Assembly (NCBI GenBank): GCA_023228865.1
Contig: JALOAH010000118.1
Span: forward strand, 1 to 10,424
Source of the DNA: Porticoccaceae bacterium
GTDB taxonomy: Bacteria; Pseudomonadota; Gammaproteobacteria; Pseudomonadales; Porticoccaceae
Length of the DNA: 10,424 nucleotides
Direction: 5' to 3'
The position numbers and the translations under genes were made by a program. Below the pieces are notes generated by a model. That model did not search any database. It was not told where the DNA came from and saw only the letters and a list, made by a program, of their open reading frames with translations. Below are positions 1-8,172 of this stretch, piece by piece. Position 1 is the first letter of the stretch, and every line of letters begins with the position of its first letter.

Positions 1-187
1 CGAAAAAAGGCATGACGGTAAATGGGAGAGTCTTAATCCGGGGAATTCGCGATACCGTCGCTTTTACCGACAAATGTTTCTGCTTGCCGCCGATAGCCAC
101 CGATAGATAACGAGACGTAAATTTATATAAATCAAAAACTTACGCCACTTTTTCGATAGCTGCTGATAGTCCCTGAAAGACCTTATT
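1..187. other. Non-coding region after guaA, attachment-site-like
   Basis: I see no convincing gene here, but the stretch is organised. The motif YYGATAG occurs four times in the same orientation, in two pairs. GATAG starts at 92 and 102, then at 155 and 165, so members of each pair are exactly 10 bases (one helical turn) apart. The first pair is part of a near-perfect 10-base tandem (86-95 and 96-105, one mismatch). Between the pairs lie a perfect 12-base AT palindrome (121-132) and a sequence at 130-142, AATCAAAAACTTA, that fits the IHF consensus WATCAANNNNTTR. CGTAA (116-120) and TTACG (140-144) flank it. Paired arm-type repeats around an IHF bend next to the 3' end of guaA, a known integration target, is the layout of a tyrosine-recombinase attachment site. 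No integrase or second core copy is visible, so this is inference. An ATG at 13-11 on the minus strand leaves only four codons before the edge and cannot be judged. Confidence 0.4.
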
Positions 188-1771
188 TCACTCCCACTCG
201 ATTGTAGCAGGGGGCTTGCTCGAAACGTCATAAGTAACCCGAGACACCCCATTGATTTCATTAATAATTCGATTCGAAACCGTTTCCAGAAGTTCATAGG
301 GAAGATGCGCCCAGCGGGCGGTCATAAAATCGATGGTTTCGACGGCGCGCAAGGCGATGACCCACTCATAGCGGCGGGCGTCGCCAACAACGCCAACGGA
401 TTTTACCGGCAGAAATACAGCGAAGGCCTGGCTGGTTTTGTGGTACCAGTCGACCCGATGCAATTCCTCAATAAAAATGGCATCGGCTTCCCTAAGAATG
501 TCGGCGTATTCCTTTTTCACTTCACCGAGAATGCGCACACCCAAACCGGGGCCGGGAAACGGGTGGCGATAGACCATATCATAAGGAAGACCTAGCTCAA
601 GGCCGATTTTGCGCACCTCATCCTTGAACAACTCACGCAGTGGTTCCACCAGGGACATTTTCATGTCGTCAGGCAAGCCGCCAACATTGTGGTGGGATTT
701 GATGACATGGGCTTTGCCGGTTTTGGAAGCAGCAGATTCAATGACATCGGGATAAATAGTCCCTTGAGCCAGCCAGTTGACATCTTTAAGCTTGGCGGCC
801 TCGTCGTCGAAAATATCAATAAAGGTGTTGCCGATAATTTTACGCTTGGCTTCAGGGTCAGCGACGCCGACGAGCTTGCCAAGGAACTGTTCCTCGGCAT
901 CAACGCGAATGACTTTCACTCCCATATTTTTGGCAAACATGTCCATAACCTGATCGCCTTCATTCTTGCGCAACAGGCCGTTGTCAACGAAAACGCAGGT
1001 AAGCTGGCTGCCAATAGCCTTATGAAGCAGTGCCGCCACCACGGAGGAGTCGACACCACCGGAGAGGCCGAGGAGCACTTTATCGCTGCCGACCTGCTCG
1101 CGAACCCGCGCTATAGCATCGTCGATAATATTCGCCGCTGTCCACAAGGGTTCACAGCCACAGAGTTGGAAAGCAAAATGTTCGAAAATGCGCTTGCCTT
1201 GAAGGGTGTGCGTCACTTCCGGGTGAAACTGAATGCCAAAGAAAGGTTTGTCGATAGCGTACATGCCGGCGATGGGACAGCTGGGAGTAGAGGCCATCAG
1301 GGCAAAACCTTCGGGCATTCTGACCACTTTATCGCCATGGCTCATCCACACATCGAGCAAGGCCGCGCCATCGTTGTGATCGACATGATCCTTGATATCC
1401 CGCAACAGTGCGCTGTCGCCGTGGAGTTTGACCTGGGCATAGCCAAATTCACTGGTATCAGAACCCTGGACACTGCCGCCGAATTGTTCCGCCATGGTCT
1501 GCATGCCGTAGCAGATTCCGAGCACCGGCACGCCCAGATCGAAAACAACCTTCGGTGCGCGAGGTGATCCCTCCCCCGCAGTAACGGATTCCGGCCCGCC
1601 GGAAAGAATAATGCCCATGGGGGCAAAATCCCGAATTTGATCGTCAGAGACATCAAAGGCATAGATTTCGCAGTAAACACCGATTTCCCGAATCCGACGG
1701 GCAATCAGCTGGGTGTACTGGGAACCAAAGTCGAGAATCAGGATTTTCTGAGCGTGAATATTTTGGGTCAT
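188..1771 (-). CDS. guaA: GMP synthase (glutamine-hydrolysing)
   Basis: Cytosolic enzyme of the last guanine nucleotide step: XMP + ATP + glutamine give GMP + AMP + PPi + glutamate. The 527-residue product has the usual family length. The N-terminal class I glutamine amidotransferase domain (about 9-205) shows the nucleophile Cys87 in GICYG and the His183/Glu185 pair in FHPE. The ATP pyrophosphatase domain carries the P-loop SGGVDSS at 237-243. The C-terminal dimerisation/XMP-binding domain runs from about 400 to the end and includes [12 protein letters not shown] (403-414) and the family ending [11 protein letters not shown] chose the ATG at 1771 because it gives the family N-terminus [20 protein letters not shown]. 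An in-frame TTG at 1789 would add six residues without family support. No strong ribosome-binding site precedes either start. It lies 99 bases downstream of guaB, with a terminator-like hairpin between. The domain set is intact and the call is secure. Confidence 0.98.
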   Translation of the reverse strand: MTQNIHAQKILILDFGSQYTQLIARRIREIGVYCEIYAFDVSDDQIRDFAPMGIILSGGPESVTAGEGSPRAPKVVFDLGVPVLGICYGMQTMAEQFGGSVQGSDTSEFGYAQVKLHGDSALLRDIKDHVDHNDGAALLDVWMSHGDKVVRMPEGFALMASTPSCPIAGMYAIDKPFFGIQFHPEVTHTLQGKRIFEHFAFQLCGCEPLWTAANIIDDAIARVREQVGSDKVLLGLSGGVDSSVVAALLHKAIGSQLTCVFVDNGLLRKNEGDQVMDMFAKNMGVKVIRVDAEEQFLGKLVGVADPEAKRKIIGNTFIDIFDDEAAKLKDVNWLAQGTIYPDVIESAASKTGKAHVIKSHHNVGGLPDDMKMSLVEPLRELFKDEVRKIGLELGLPYDMVYRHPFPGPGLGVRILGEVKKEYADILREADAIFIEELHRVDWYHKTSQAFAVFLPVKSVGVVGDARRYEWVIALRAVETIDFMTARWAHLPYELLETVSNRIINEINGVSRVTYDVSSKPPATIEWE

Positions 1772-1797
1772 GGGGACAGTTCTTTGCAAAAGCCGGT

Positions 1798-1826
1798 AAA
1801 AATTTCGGGGCTAAAATGCCCCGAAA
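1798..1826 (-). terminator. Intrinsic-terminator-like hairpin between guaB and guaA
   Basis: Read on the minus strand, a perfect 9-bp stem TTTCGGGGC / GCCCCGAAA with a 6-base ATTTTA loop (1803-1826) is followed at once by five T residues (1802-1798). That is the shape of a rho-independent terminator for guaB transcription. The plus strand has no T-run after the stem, so it works in one direction only. It lies about 27 bases before the guaA ATG. It could end guaB transcripts, attenuate read-through into guaA, or protect RNA ends after processing. The AT-rich DNA before it (1831-1870) shows no clear promoter for guaA. Confidence 0.75.
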
Positions 1827-1870
1827 ACAATAAATATCAAATGGTTAAAGCTATAATTTAAAGCAAATAA

Positions 1871-3346
1871 TTAACGACCATTAATGGGGTAGTTGGGAGC
1901 TTCCTTGGTAATGGAGACATCGTGAACATGGCTTTCACCCATTCCGGCAGAGGTCACTCGGACAAAGCTGGGCTTGGTGCGCATGGTGTCAATGTCAATG
2001 CTGCCGGTATAGCCCATGGCGGAGCGAAGGCCGCCCATCATCTGGTGAATAATGGCGGAGATTGGTCCTTTGTAGGGCACGCGCCCTTCAATGCCTTCTG
2101 GTACCAGTTTTTCAACACCGGCACTGGAGTCCTGAAAATAGCGATCGCTGGAACCCTGGGTTCGGGACATGGCGCCGAGGGATCCCATGCCGCGATAGGC
2201 TTTATAGGTTCTGCCCTGATAGAGTTCGATCTCGCCAGGAGCCTCTTCGGTTCCGGCAAACATAGACCCCATCATCACAGAATGGGCGCCGGCAACGATT
2301 GCTTTGGCAATATCGCCGGAGTAGCGAATACCACCATCGGATATCACCGGTATATCGGTGCCTTTGAGCGCCGCCACGGTCTCGGCAATAGCCGAAATCT
2401 GGGGCACGCCAACACCGGTAACAATGCGAGTGGTACAGATGGAACCGGGACCAATACCGACTTTCACCCCGTCAGCACCGGCTTCCGCCAGCGCCAGGGC
2501 AGCGTCGCCACTGGCAATATTGCCGCCGATAACCTGGATGTGAGGATAGGCCTGCTTGATGCGCCGCACCCGCTCGATAACATTGCGGGAGTGGCCATGG
2601 GCGGTATCCACCACCAGCACATCGACACCGGCATTGACCAGGGCATCCACCCTGCCATCGGTATCGGGACTGGTGCCCACAGACGCGCCAACCCGCAAAC
2701 GTCCCTGATCATCTTTGCAGGCGTTTGGGTATTTTTCCGCCTTGTCGATATCCTTGACGGTAATCAGTCCGCGCAGATCAAAGTGCTCATTGACCACCAG
2801 AATTTTTTCGATACGGTATTTGTGAAGCAGTGCCTTAACCTGCTGGGATTCAGCCCCTTCCTCCACCGTGACCAGGCGCTCCTTTGGCGTCATCACCTGG
2901 GACATGGTGGTGCTCATATCGGTGACAAAACGCACGTCGCGGCGCGTGACAATGCCCACCAGCTCGCCATTTCTGAGCACGGGGACACCGGAAATATTGT
3001 TGATCTGAGTCAGCGCCAGCAATTCGCCAACAGTCGCTCCATAATCGATACAGATGGGATCTTTAACGACGCCGCTCTCGTATTTTTTAACGGCGCGCAC
3101 CTCAAGAGCCTGGGATTCAATGGTCATGCTCTTGTGAATAATGCCCACCCCCCCCTCCTGCGCCAGAGCGATGGCAAGGCGGGATTCAGTGACCGTATCC
3201 ATGGCGGCAGACATCAAAGGGATGTTCATTTCAATGTCGCGGGTGAGGCGGGTTTTCAGACTGACATCTTTGGCGACCACCTCCGAGTAGCCAGGCACCA
3301 GTAATACATCGTCGAACGTCAGGGCTTCATAGGCAATACGTGTCAT
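1871..3346 (-). CDS. guaB: Inosine-5'-monophosphate dehydrogenase
   Basis: Catalyses the NAD-dependent oxidation of IMP to XMP, the committed step of guanine nucleotide synthesis. The product is 491 residues, normal for bacterial IMPDH. A TIM-barrel catalytic domain is interrupted by two CBS (Bateman) domains at about 93-148 and 152-208. The active-site loop GPGSICTT (299-306) carries the catalytic Cys304. DGGIRYSGD (337-345) binds the IMP phosphate, and the mobile flap includes SSDRYFQ with Arg402/Tyr403. The ATG at 3346 gives the family start [20 protein letters not shown]. An upstream in-frame ATG at 3385 lies inside the -10 box of the best promoter and so would not be transcribed from it. 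No good ribosome-binding site is visible. It is first of the guaB-guaA pair, divergent from xseA. Identification is secure. Confidence 0.98.
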   Translation of the reverse strand: MTRIAYEALTFDDVLLVPGYSEVVAKDVSLKTRLTRDIEMNIPLMSAAMDTVTESRLAIALAQEGGVGIIHKSMTIESQALEVRAVKKYESGVVKDPICIDYGATVGELLALTQINNISGVPVLRNGELVGIVTRRDVRFVTDMSTTMSQVMTPKERLVTVEEGAESQQVKALLHKYRIEKILVVNEHFDLRGLITVKDIDKAEKYPNACKDDQGRLRVGASVGTSPDTDGRVDALVNAGVDVLVVDTAHGHSRNVIERVRRIKQAYPHIQVIGGNIASGDAALALAEAGADGVKVGIGPGSICTTRIVTGVGVPQISAIAETVAALKGTDIPVISDGGIRYSGDIAKAIVAGAHSVMMGSMFAGTEEAPGEIELYQGRTYKAYRGMGSLGAMSRTQGSSDRYFQDSSAGVEKLVPEGIEGRVPYKGPISAIIHQMMGGLRSAMGYTGSIDIDTMRTKPSFVRVTSAGMGESHVHDVSITKEAPNYPINGR

Positions 3347-3383
3347 AAATACACTAATTCCGGGAGGTGTTAATGAACCGGGC

Positions 3384-3412
3384 ATTATAAAGGTCGGGCC
3401 AACTCAGGTAAA
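3384..3412 (-). promoter_or_regulatory. guaB promoter with GC-rich discriminator
   Basis: On the minus strand, TTTACC (3412-3407) is followed by exactly 17 bases and a perfect -10 box TATAAT (3389-3384). The expected start of transcription is near 3376, about 30 bases before the guaB ATG. The bases after the -10 are GC-rich (GCCCGG). In E. coli such a discriminator at guaB goes with negative stringent (ppGpp/DksA) control. That this holds here is inference. I found no convincing PurR operator. Confidence 0.7.
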
Positions 3413-3445
3413 CACGCGACACTCAAAACAGCCGCCCCAAAACCC

Positions 3446-3451
3446 TATACT
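3446..3451 (+). promoter_or_regulatory. Candidate -10 box for xseA
   Basis: TATACT (5 of 6 to consensus) ends 29 bases before the xseA ATG and points away from the guaB promoter. No good -35 hexamer sits 16-18 bases upstream. Transcription would begin near 3458, just before GGGAGA, leaving a leader of about 20-25 bases. The guaB and xseA -10 boxes are about 57 bases apart, so the two promoters lie back to back. Confidence 0.4.
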
Positions 3452-3480
3452 TGGCGCCGGGAGAATTCTACAATTCGGCC

Positions 3481-4830
3481 ATGACAGAATTATTGCCCGA
3501 AAGACAGATCCTCAGTATTTCCCAGCTTAATCGCCGCGCCCGGCTATTACTGGAAACCCATCTGCCGCTATTGTGGATTCGCGGCGAAATTTCCAATTTT
3601 GCCCGCCCAGGGTCAGGCCATTGGTACCTGACCCTCAAAGACAGTGACGCCCAGATTCGCTGCGCCATGTTCCGCAACCGCAACCAGCTGGTGAAAATCT
3701 CCCCCAAAGACGGCGATCAGGTGCTGGTGCGGGGACGGGTTGGCCTCTACGAAAACCGTGGCGATTATCAGCTGATTATTGAGCATATGGAGGCGGACGG
3801 TGCCGGATTGTTGCAGCAGCAGTTTGAAGCCCTAAAGCAAAAACTTCAGCAGGAAGGCCTTTTTGACGATGCCCGCAAAAGAACATTACCCCCCTACCCC
3901 AACCGTATCGGCATTATTACATCAGCGACGGGGGCGGCGCTGCGGGATATTCTCCAGGTCGCAGCACGACGCTGTCCCTGGGTCGAAATCAACATCTACC
4001 CCACGCCGGTTCAAGGCAAGGAAGCTATTGACGCAATTGTCAAAGCCGTCGCCATGGCTAACGTCCACGACAGCTGTGAGCTGCTGATCCTCGCTCGCGG
4101 CGGCGGCTCTCTGGAAGACCTGTGGGCATTTAATGAAGAAGCGGTGGCGAGAGCCATTTATAACAGCAATATCCCTATCATCAGCGCAGTGGGGCATGAA
4201 ACGGACTTTACCATCGCCGACTTTGTTGCCGACATGCGCGCACCAACGCCGTCCGCCGCAGCGGAAATCGCCACCTCCGACCGTCAGGCACTCACCGAGC
4301 TGGTGATGAGGTACGAAGTGATGCTGGCGCGCCGCATTAGCGATCTGATCAACCAGCAGCAGCGCAACTTGCGCAGCCTCAGCAAGCGACTGCGCAGCCC
4401 CAGCGACAAGCTCAGGGAACAGAATCAGCACCTGGATCACCTGGAAATTCGCCTGGTTCATGGCTGGAAACGCCTTGTCAACACCCGCAACCAGTATTTC
4501 CTGCAACTGCGCAAGCGGTTGGTTAACATTCAACCGCACAAGCAACTTGAAGAGCTTCACCAAAAAAACAGGGATTTAAGTCTGCGCTTGCATCGGGCGC
4601 TGACCTCGCAACTCAACAGCCAGCGCCAACAGCTGCAGGGACTTGCCGCCACTCTCAATGCCGTCAGCCCGCTGAGCACTCTGGAAAGGGGTTACGCCAT
4701 CGCCACGGATAGCCACAGGAGAATTATTCGCTCTGTCACGCAAACAAGCGCGGGCAACACCATCGCCATCACACTCAAAGATGGCAAACTGGACTGTGTG
4801 GTGAAATCTGTGGCCAATAGCGGCAATTAA
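3481..4830 (+). CDS. xseA: Exodeoxyribonuclease VII large subunit
   Basis: Catalytic subunit of exonuclease VII, which with several XseB copies degrades single-stranded DNA from both ends in repair and recombination. The product is 449 residues (E. coli about 456). An N-terminal OB-fold (about 8-105) includes GEISNF and SGHWYLTLKD. The catalytic domain follows, with RGGGSLEDLWAFNEE (206-220) and the block GHETDFTIADFVADMRAPTP (238-257). Asp156, Arg206, His239 and Asp242 match, one position shifted, the residues reported as essential in E. coli XseA. The long Gln/Leu/Arg-rich stretch (about 265-400) fits the coiled coil that binds XseB, and a short C-terminal segment begins LERGYAIAT. The ATG at 3481 is used because the sequence before it, back to a TTG at 3451, covers the likely -10 box and is not family-like. 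xseB is not next to it, as is common in this class. Confidence 0.97.
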   Translation: MTELLPERQILSISQLNRRARLLLETHLPLLWIRGEISNFARPGSGHWYLTLKDSDAQIRCAMFRNRNQLVKISPKDGDQVLVRGRVGLYENRGDYQLIIEHMEADGAGLLQQQFEALKQKLQQEGLFDDARKRTLPPYPNRIGIITSATGAALRDILQVAARRCPWVEINIYPTPVQGKEAIDAIVKAVAMANVHDSCELLILARGGGSLEDLWAFNEEAVARAIYNSNIPIISAVGHETDFTIADFVADMRAPTPSAAAEIATSDRQALTELVMRYEVMLARRISDLINQQQRNLRSLSKRLRSPSDKLREQNQHLDHLEIRLVHGWKRLVNTRNQYFLQLRKRLVNIQPHKQLEELHQKNRDLSLRLHRALTSQLNSQRQQLQGLAATLNAVSPLSTLERGYAIATDSHRRIIRSVTQTSAGNTIAITLKDGKLDCVVKSVANSGN

Positions 4831-4867
4831 AAATGATCGTTTGTCGGGAATGGTTGCCGGGCATTGT

Positions 4868-4898
4868 GCCGGAGTGATACCTGCAGCAGCGCTCCGGC
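4868..4898. repeat. Inverted repeat between convergent xseA and DUF481 genes
   Basis: GCCGGAG (4868-4874) and CTCCGGC (4892-4898) form a perfect 7-bp stem with a 17-base loop in the 91-base gap where the two genes converge. Neither strand has a T-run after it, so it is not a classical intrinsic terminator. It may still mark transcript ends on both strands. A second short element, TTAGCAGCTAA, overlaps the DUF481 stop codon. Confidence 0.35.
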
Positions 4899-4921
4899 GT
4901 CAGTCATTGCAGCGTTAGCAG

Positions 4922-5638
4922 CTAAAAACTGTAATTCAAGCCCACACTGGTCAAGGTGTCTGTGTTTTTTGTGCCGTCGGGGACGTCCGTATTGTGTTTA
5001 ACGGTGTAGGCCACTTTTAACGCCAGACTGGCATTGATTTTCACTTTTACACCTACCACAGATTCCAAATAGGTGTTGTCCTGACCAGACTCCACGTTGA
5101 CGTCACTTTCAAACCTTGTGGTTTCAGTGATGGTGCGATAATACCTGGCCGCAGCAATGGCGATCGCCTCGTCAAAGGTTTCTCCGCTAGCCATTTCTTC
5201 GCTTTTACGGTAACCAAGACCGCCTTCGATATCAAACTGGGCGACATCGGTATTAATAACATGGACGCCCAAACCACCGCTCAGGGATGCCTGGTATTGA
5301 TAGCCACTGAAACGATTGTCCTCGTAGCGAAAGGCGCCAAAACCATAGAGTGTTTCGGAAATAGCGTAATCACTTTTGCCGCGCAGGGTATAGGATTCGG
5401 CGCTGCGGGCGTCATTTTCGGAGGTGTTGATAGCTTCAATTTGGCCGCTGTGCGTCCAGCGCTCACGCTCATAAACCAACTTGAGCTTGGCCAGCAGAGC
5501 TTCGGAAGAACTATTGCCCGACGCCTTGTTAAAGGCGAGATCACCCTCGCCACGCCAGGTTTTTTCCGTGTCGCTTGCCGCCTGCGCAGCAGCCATTGGC
5601 ATCAGGGCAACCAGCCCTGCCATCATCAGTTTTTTCAT
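4922..5638 (-). CDS. DUF481-family outer-membrane beta-barrel protein (YdiY-like)
   Basis: Predicted outer-membrane protein of unknown function, 238 residues. It resembles the DUF481 family, whose E. coli member YdiY is described as salt-induced. The N-terminus MKKLMMAGLVALMPMAAAQA is a clear Sec signal peptide (1-20), cut after AQA. The mature part is rich in alternating polar and aromatic strands, such as YTLRGKSDYAISETLYGFGAFRYE (83-106), FDIEGGLGYRKSEE (135-148) and the final strand SVGLNYSF with the C-terminal Phe that suits BAM-mediated insertion. No cysteines. The ATG at 5638 is chosen because the signal peptide begins there and GGAG lies 8 bases before it. The in-frame TTG at 5668 would only add a non-family leader. 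It is separated from der by 171 bases and converges on xseA. Family membership is judged by eye; the function is not known. Confidence 0.8.
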   Translation of the reverse strand: MKKLMMAGLVALMPMAAAQAASDTEKTWRGEGDLAFNKASGNSSSEALLAKLKLVYERERWTHSGQIEAINTSENDARSAESYTLRGKSDYAISETLYGFGAFRYEDNRFSGYQYQASLSGGLGVHVINTDVAQFDIEGGLGYRKSEEMASGETFDEAIAIAAARYYRTITETTRFESDVNVESGQDNTYLESVVGVKVKINASLALKVAYTVKHNTDVPDGTKNTDTLTSVGLNYSF

Positions 5639-5729
5639 GTCACTGTCTCCGTGTTTGGCCGTTGCCAACGATGCTTCCCTGGGTCATTGGCGATCGGCTT
5701 GATGGTGGCGGCAACAATGGGTCTTGACC

Positions 5730-5751
5730 GCCAGTACTGGCTTTTTAGCCA
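5730..5751. repeat. Overlapping palindromes upstream of the DUF481 gene
   Basis: The gap between der and the DUF481 gene (5639-5809) has no ORF worth calling. It contains a perfect 12-base palindrome GCCAGTACTGGC (5730-5741), and the same TGGC half also pairs with AGCCA to form TGGCT-TTTT-AGCCA (5738-5751). The two structures cannot form together. They could be an operator, a processing site in the der transcript, or chance. I found no convincing -10/-35 pair for the DUF481 gene here. Confidence 0.3.
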
Positions 5752-5809
5752 ATAACAGCCCGTCCGTGGCCTGCACGTGAGTTAAAAACAGATTGGGTTG
5801 AGCGATGGC

Positions 5810-7210
5810 TTACTTTTTCCCTTTGGCGTGCTTCATCAGCCGCCTGCGTTTGGCAATTTGCCGTGGCGTCAGGGTGTTTTTACGCCCTGCGTAGGGGTTG
5901 TCACTGGATTTGTATTCAATGCGTATCGGCGTACCGTGAAGATCCAGAGCTTTGCGAAAGGTTTTTTCCAGATAGCGGGTAAAGTGATCCGGCACTGCAT
6001 CCGTCTGGGTGCCATGAATAATAATCAACGGCGGATTTCTGCCGCCGGCATGGGCGTAGCGCAATTTGATTCGCCGCCCTTTCACCATGGGCGGCGGGTG
6101 GTCGGCGATGGCATCCTCAAGTATGCGGGTGAGAACATTGGTGGAGAGCTTGTCCGTAGCCGAGGCATAGGCCTTGTGTACAGATTTATAAAGATCGCCG
6201 ACACCGGTGCCATGGAGGGCTGAAATAAAGTGAATATCGGCAAAACGAACAAATTCAAGGCGACGTTGGAGCTGGGTTTTGATGGTATTTTTCTGATCCA
6301 GATCCAAGCCATCCCACTTATTAATGGCAACAACCAGGGCGCGCCCGGCATCGATGGCGTAGCCCATCAGGTGGAGATCCTGATCCACAATACCTTCGCT
6401 GCCATCCATCAAAAGGATCACCACGTTGGCGTCATCAATAGCTTGCAAGGTTTTGACAATAGAGAATTTTTCAACGGTGAGGGATATATTTTTGCGTTTG
6501 CGTACCCCGGCAGTATCGATCAGCGTATATTTTTTGCCGTTGCGTTCATAGTCGATATAAATACTGTCCCTGGTGGTGCCGGGTTGATCGTACACCACCA
6601 CCCGTTGCTCTCCCAGCATTCGATTGACCAGGGTCGATTTGCCCACATTGGGACGACCCACAATGGCAATTTTGATGCCGCGCTCAGTTTCGTCATCGCT
6701 GACAGCCTCCTCCGGTTGCGGCGGAAACAGGGCAAGCACGCTATCCATCAGATTGGAAACGCCGCGACCATGGGTGGCGGTGGTGGGATAAATATTCTCA
6801 AAGCCCATGCGGTAAAAGTCCGCCAGAGCCAGATTGGGATCGAGGCCGTCAATTTTATTGGCCACCAGCAGGCAGGTTTTACCGGTTTCCCGCAAGTGCT
6901 TGGCGATGGCTTCATCGGTAGCCGTAAGCCCGTCGCGACAGTCCACCAGAAACAGGACAATAGCCGCCTCCTCCATGGCCTGAAGGGATTGAGCCGCCAT
7001 GACGCTGTCGATGCCCTCTTCTTCACCGGTGATACCACCCGTATCCACAACCACAAAACGGCGATCCTGCCAGACCCCGTCACCGTATTTGCGGTCGCGC
7101 GTCAGCCCCGCGTAGTTCGCCACCAGGGCGTCGCGGGATCGGGTTAGACGGTTAAACAGAGTGGATTTGCCAACATTGGGTCGGCCAACAAGGGCAATAA
7201 CGGGGAGCAT
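5810..7210 (-). CDS. der: Ribosome assembly GTPase Der (EngA)
   Basis: Essential GTPase that acts in maturation of the 50S ribosomal subunit. The product is 466 residues, with the two tandem G domains unique to this family and a C-terminal KH-like domain. G domain 1: GRPNVGKS (9-16), Thr37 in the switch I LTRDR, DTGG (56-59), NKID (118-121). An acidic linker follows (about 165-177). G domain 2: GRPNVGKS (185-192), DTAG (232-235), NKWD (297-300) and SA (330-331). The KH-like domain spans about 355-436 and includes [18 protein letters not shown] basic tail ends in [13 protein letters not shown]. The ATG at 7210 gives the family start [16 protein letters not shown]; the ribosome-binding site is weak. 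In many gammaproteobacteria bamB lies directly upstream of der. Here the upstream gene is EthD-like, 239 bases away, so der probably has its own promoter. Confidence 0.98.
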   Translation of the reverse strand: MLPVIALVGRPNVGKSTLFNRLTRSRDALVANYAGLTRDRKYGDGVWQDRRFVVVDTGGITGEEEGIDSVMAAQSLQAMEEAAIVLFLVDCRDGLTATDEAIAKHLRETGKTCLLVANKIDGLDPNLALADFYRMGFENIYPTTATHGRGVSNLMDSVLALFPPQPEEAVSDDETERGIKIAIVGRPNVGKSTLVNRMLGEQRVVVYDQPGTTRDSIYIDYERNGKKYTLIDTAGVRKRKNISLTVEKFSIVKTLQAIDDANVVILLMDGSEGIVDQDLHLMGYAIDAGRALVVAINKWDGLDLDQKNTIKTQLQRRLEFVRFADIHFISALHGTGVGDLYKSVHKAYASATDKLSTNVLTRILEDAIADHPPPMVKGRRIKLRYAHAGGRNPPLIIIHGTQTDAVPDHFTRYLEKTFRKALDLHGTPIRIEYKSSDNPYAGRKNTLTPRQIAKRRRLMKHAKGKK

Positions 7211-7248
7211 GAACGGAAAACATCCAAAAATTTAGGCGCCGATTTTAC

Positions 7249-7254
7249 AGTATA
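7249..7254 (-). promoter_or_regulatory. Candidate -10 box for der
   Basis: TATACT on the minus strand, 38 bases before the der ATG, is a 5 of 6 match. No good -35 sits at the right distance (TTGCGA is 21 bases away, too far). An overlapping alternative, TAAAAT (7247-7242), is followed by a GC-rich GGCGCC. The rest of the 239-base gap (7211-7449) holds no ORF worth calling and no clear terminator for the upstream gene. Confidence 0.35.
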
Positions 7255-7449
7255 AGCCGGGAGAGCCAAAGGATTTCGCAACAATTAACAATGCTGCCCG
7301 CATTTTCACCCCAAAACCGGTGGATTTGGCCATGTTGGTGAGCGCAACCGCTGCTACAAACTGAAGGCACGAGACCTATCCAGGGCTGCGTTTTTTCTGG
7401 CGGATAATTCACTTACCCGCAGGCGTTGACTGCGACCGCAGCCAAGCTC

Positions 7450-8172
7450 TCAACCCTGGGTGCCAAAATGACTGGCGTCGTATTGCAGGGATGAATGGGT
7501 AACAATAGTTACCGTGCCGGCCATATCAATGGGTGGATTGTTTTTGCCGCCGCTGGCGATGACAGTCAACCATTGATCATAGCCACGCCGCGCCTCCTCG
7601 AGGGTATCAAAGGACAGATCAACAACCACATCAAAATCAGAGCCCGCCATCACTGGGCGAGTAGGTGTCGGTTTTAACGGCCGTGAGCTGGCAAGCTGTC
7701 TGACCCCATTCTGCGCACAGAATTGTGGCGACAATTCTGCCAACATGGACTCCCATTGCAAGAAAAACCCATCAGGGTCAACACCAGGGGCACGATGAAG
7801 AAAGCTGAACACTTTGATTTCCGCAAAACGCTGACAATGGAGCTGGTGGGTTTCACACACCAGAGAAATCAGATCCTTTCGCGAAAAGAATTGATCGGCA
7901 TCCAGGGCGATATCGCGAAGAGAAGGCGCACTCAGGGAGCGGCTGCAATCCTCGCCATTCGCAAAAACCAACTCACCAACTCCATCGTAGTCTGGCTGGG
8001 AATAGGGAAACCCCGAAGTATCGACAACCGCATTGTTATGAAGATAGCGGCTAACGGGGCTCCAGAAATCGTCGTAGCCCATGGCGTAGGCGCCATGTTT
8101 GCGCCAGCGGCGAACAAACTGCTCGCGGGAAATGCCCTCTTTGGCTTTTTCAGCATAAATAATTTTAATCAC
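7450..8172 (-). CDS. Tandem EthD-like (dimeric alpha-beta barrel) protein
   Basis: A 240-residue soluble protein, probably two ferredoxin-like halves of the EthD / dimeric alpha-beta barrel type. The first half (about 1-105) opens with a strand IKIIYAEKA and the EthD-like helix GISREQFVRRWRKHGAYA (13-30), with a second strand YDGVGELVFAN (62-72). The second half (about 117-235) repeats this with IKVFSFLHRAPGVDPDGFFLQW (119-140) and SDFDVVVDLSFDTLEEARRGY (178-198). EthD proteins occur with catabolic oxygenase systems and some act as small-molecule-modifying enzymes. No substrate or reaction can be given. No signal peptide or membrane helix. The start is GTG at 8172, supported by GAGGG six bases upstream and by the family-like first strand. 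The start overlaps the stop of a small ORF by eight bases. A TetR regulator lies upstream. The fold call is by eye. Confidence 0.7.
   Translation of the reverse strand: MIKIIYAEKAKEGISREQFVRRWRKHGAYAMGYDDFWSPVSRYLHNNAVVDTSGFPYSQPDYDGVGELVFANGEDCSRSLSAPSLRDIALDADQFFSRKDLISLVCETHQLHCQRFAEIKVFSFLHRAPGVDPDGFFLQWESMLAELSPQFCAQNGVRQLASSRPLKPTPTRPVMAGSDFDVVVDLSFDTLEEARRGYDQWLTVIASGGKNNPPIDMAGTVTIVTHSSLQYDASHFGTQG

Noticed and set aside
1..13. Start of an integrase gene at the left edge
   Set aside because: Only four codons after an ATG without a ribosome-binding site are visible, which is too little to support a gene.
64..297. 77-codon minus-strand frame running past the guaA stop
   Set aside because: Most of it overlaps guaA in another frame, and the part beyond has no start or family signal; the region is better explained by repeats.
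689..1567. Long 292-codon open frame on the plus strand
   Set aside because: It lies wholly opposite guaA, whose protein is intact and motif-perfect; its translation is low-complexity His/Gly/Asp-rich shadow with no family features.
1772..1870. Guanine riboswitch ahead of guaA
   Set aside because: The gap is under 100 bases and shows one simple hairpin; no three-way junction of a purine riboswitch can be drawn.
1922..3304. 460-codon open frame on the plus strand
   Set aside because: Antisense shadow of guaB caused by codon bias; the translation is rich in G/H/N repeats and has no recognisable domain.
6230..7147. 305-codon open frame on the plus strand
   Set aside because: Antisense shadow of der, which is complete with all G motifs.
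7390..7396. T-run after GGGCTGCG on the plus strand as a terminator
   Set aside because: No GC-rich stem precedes it and no plus-strand gene ends nearby.
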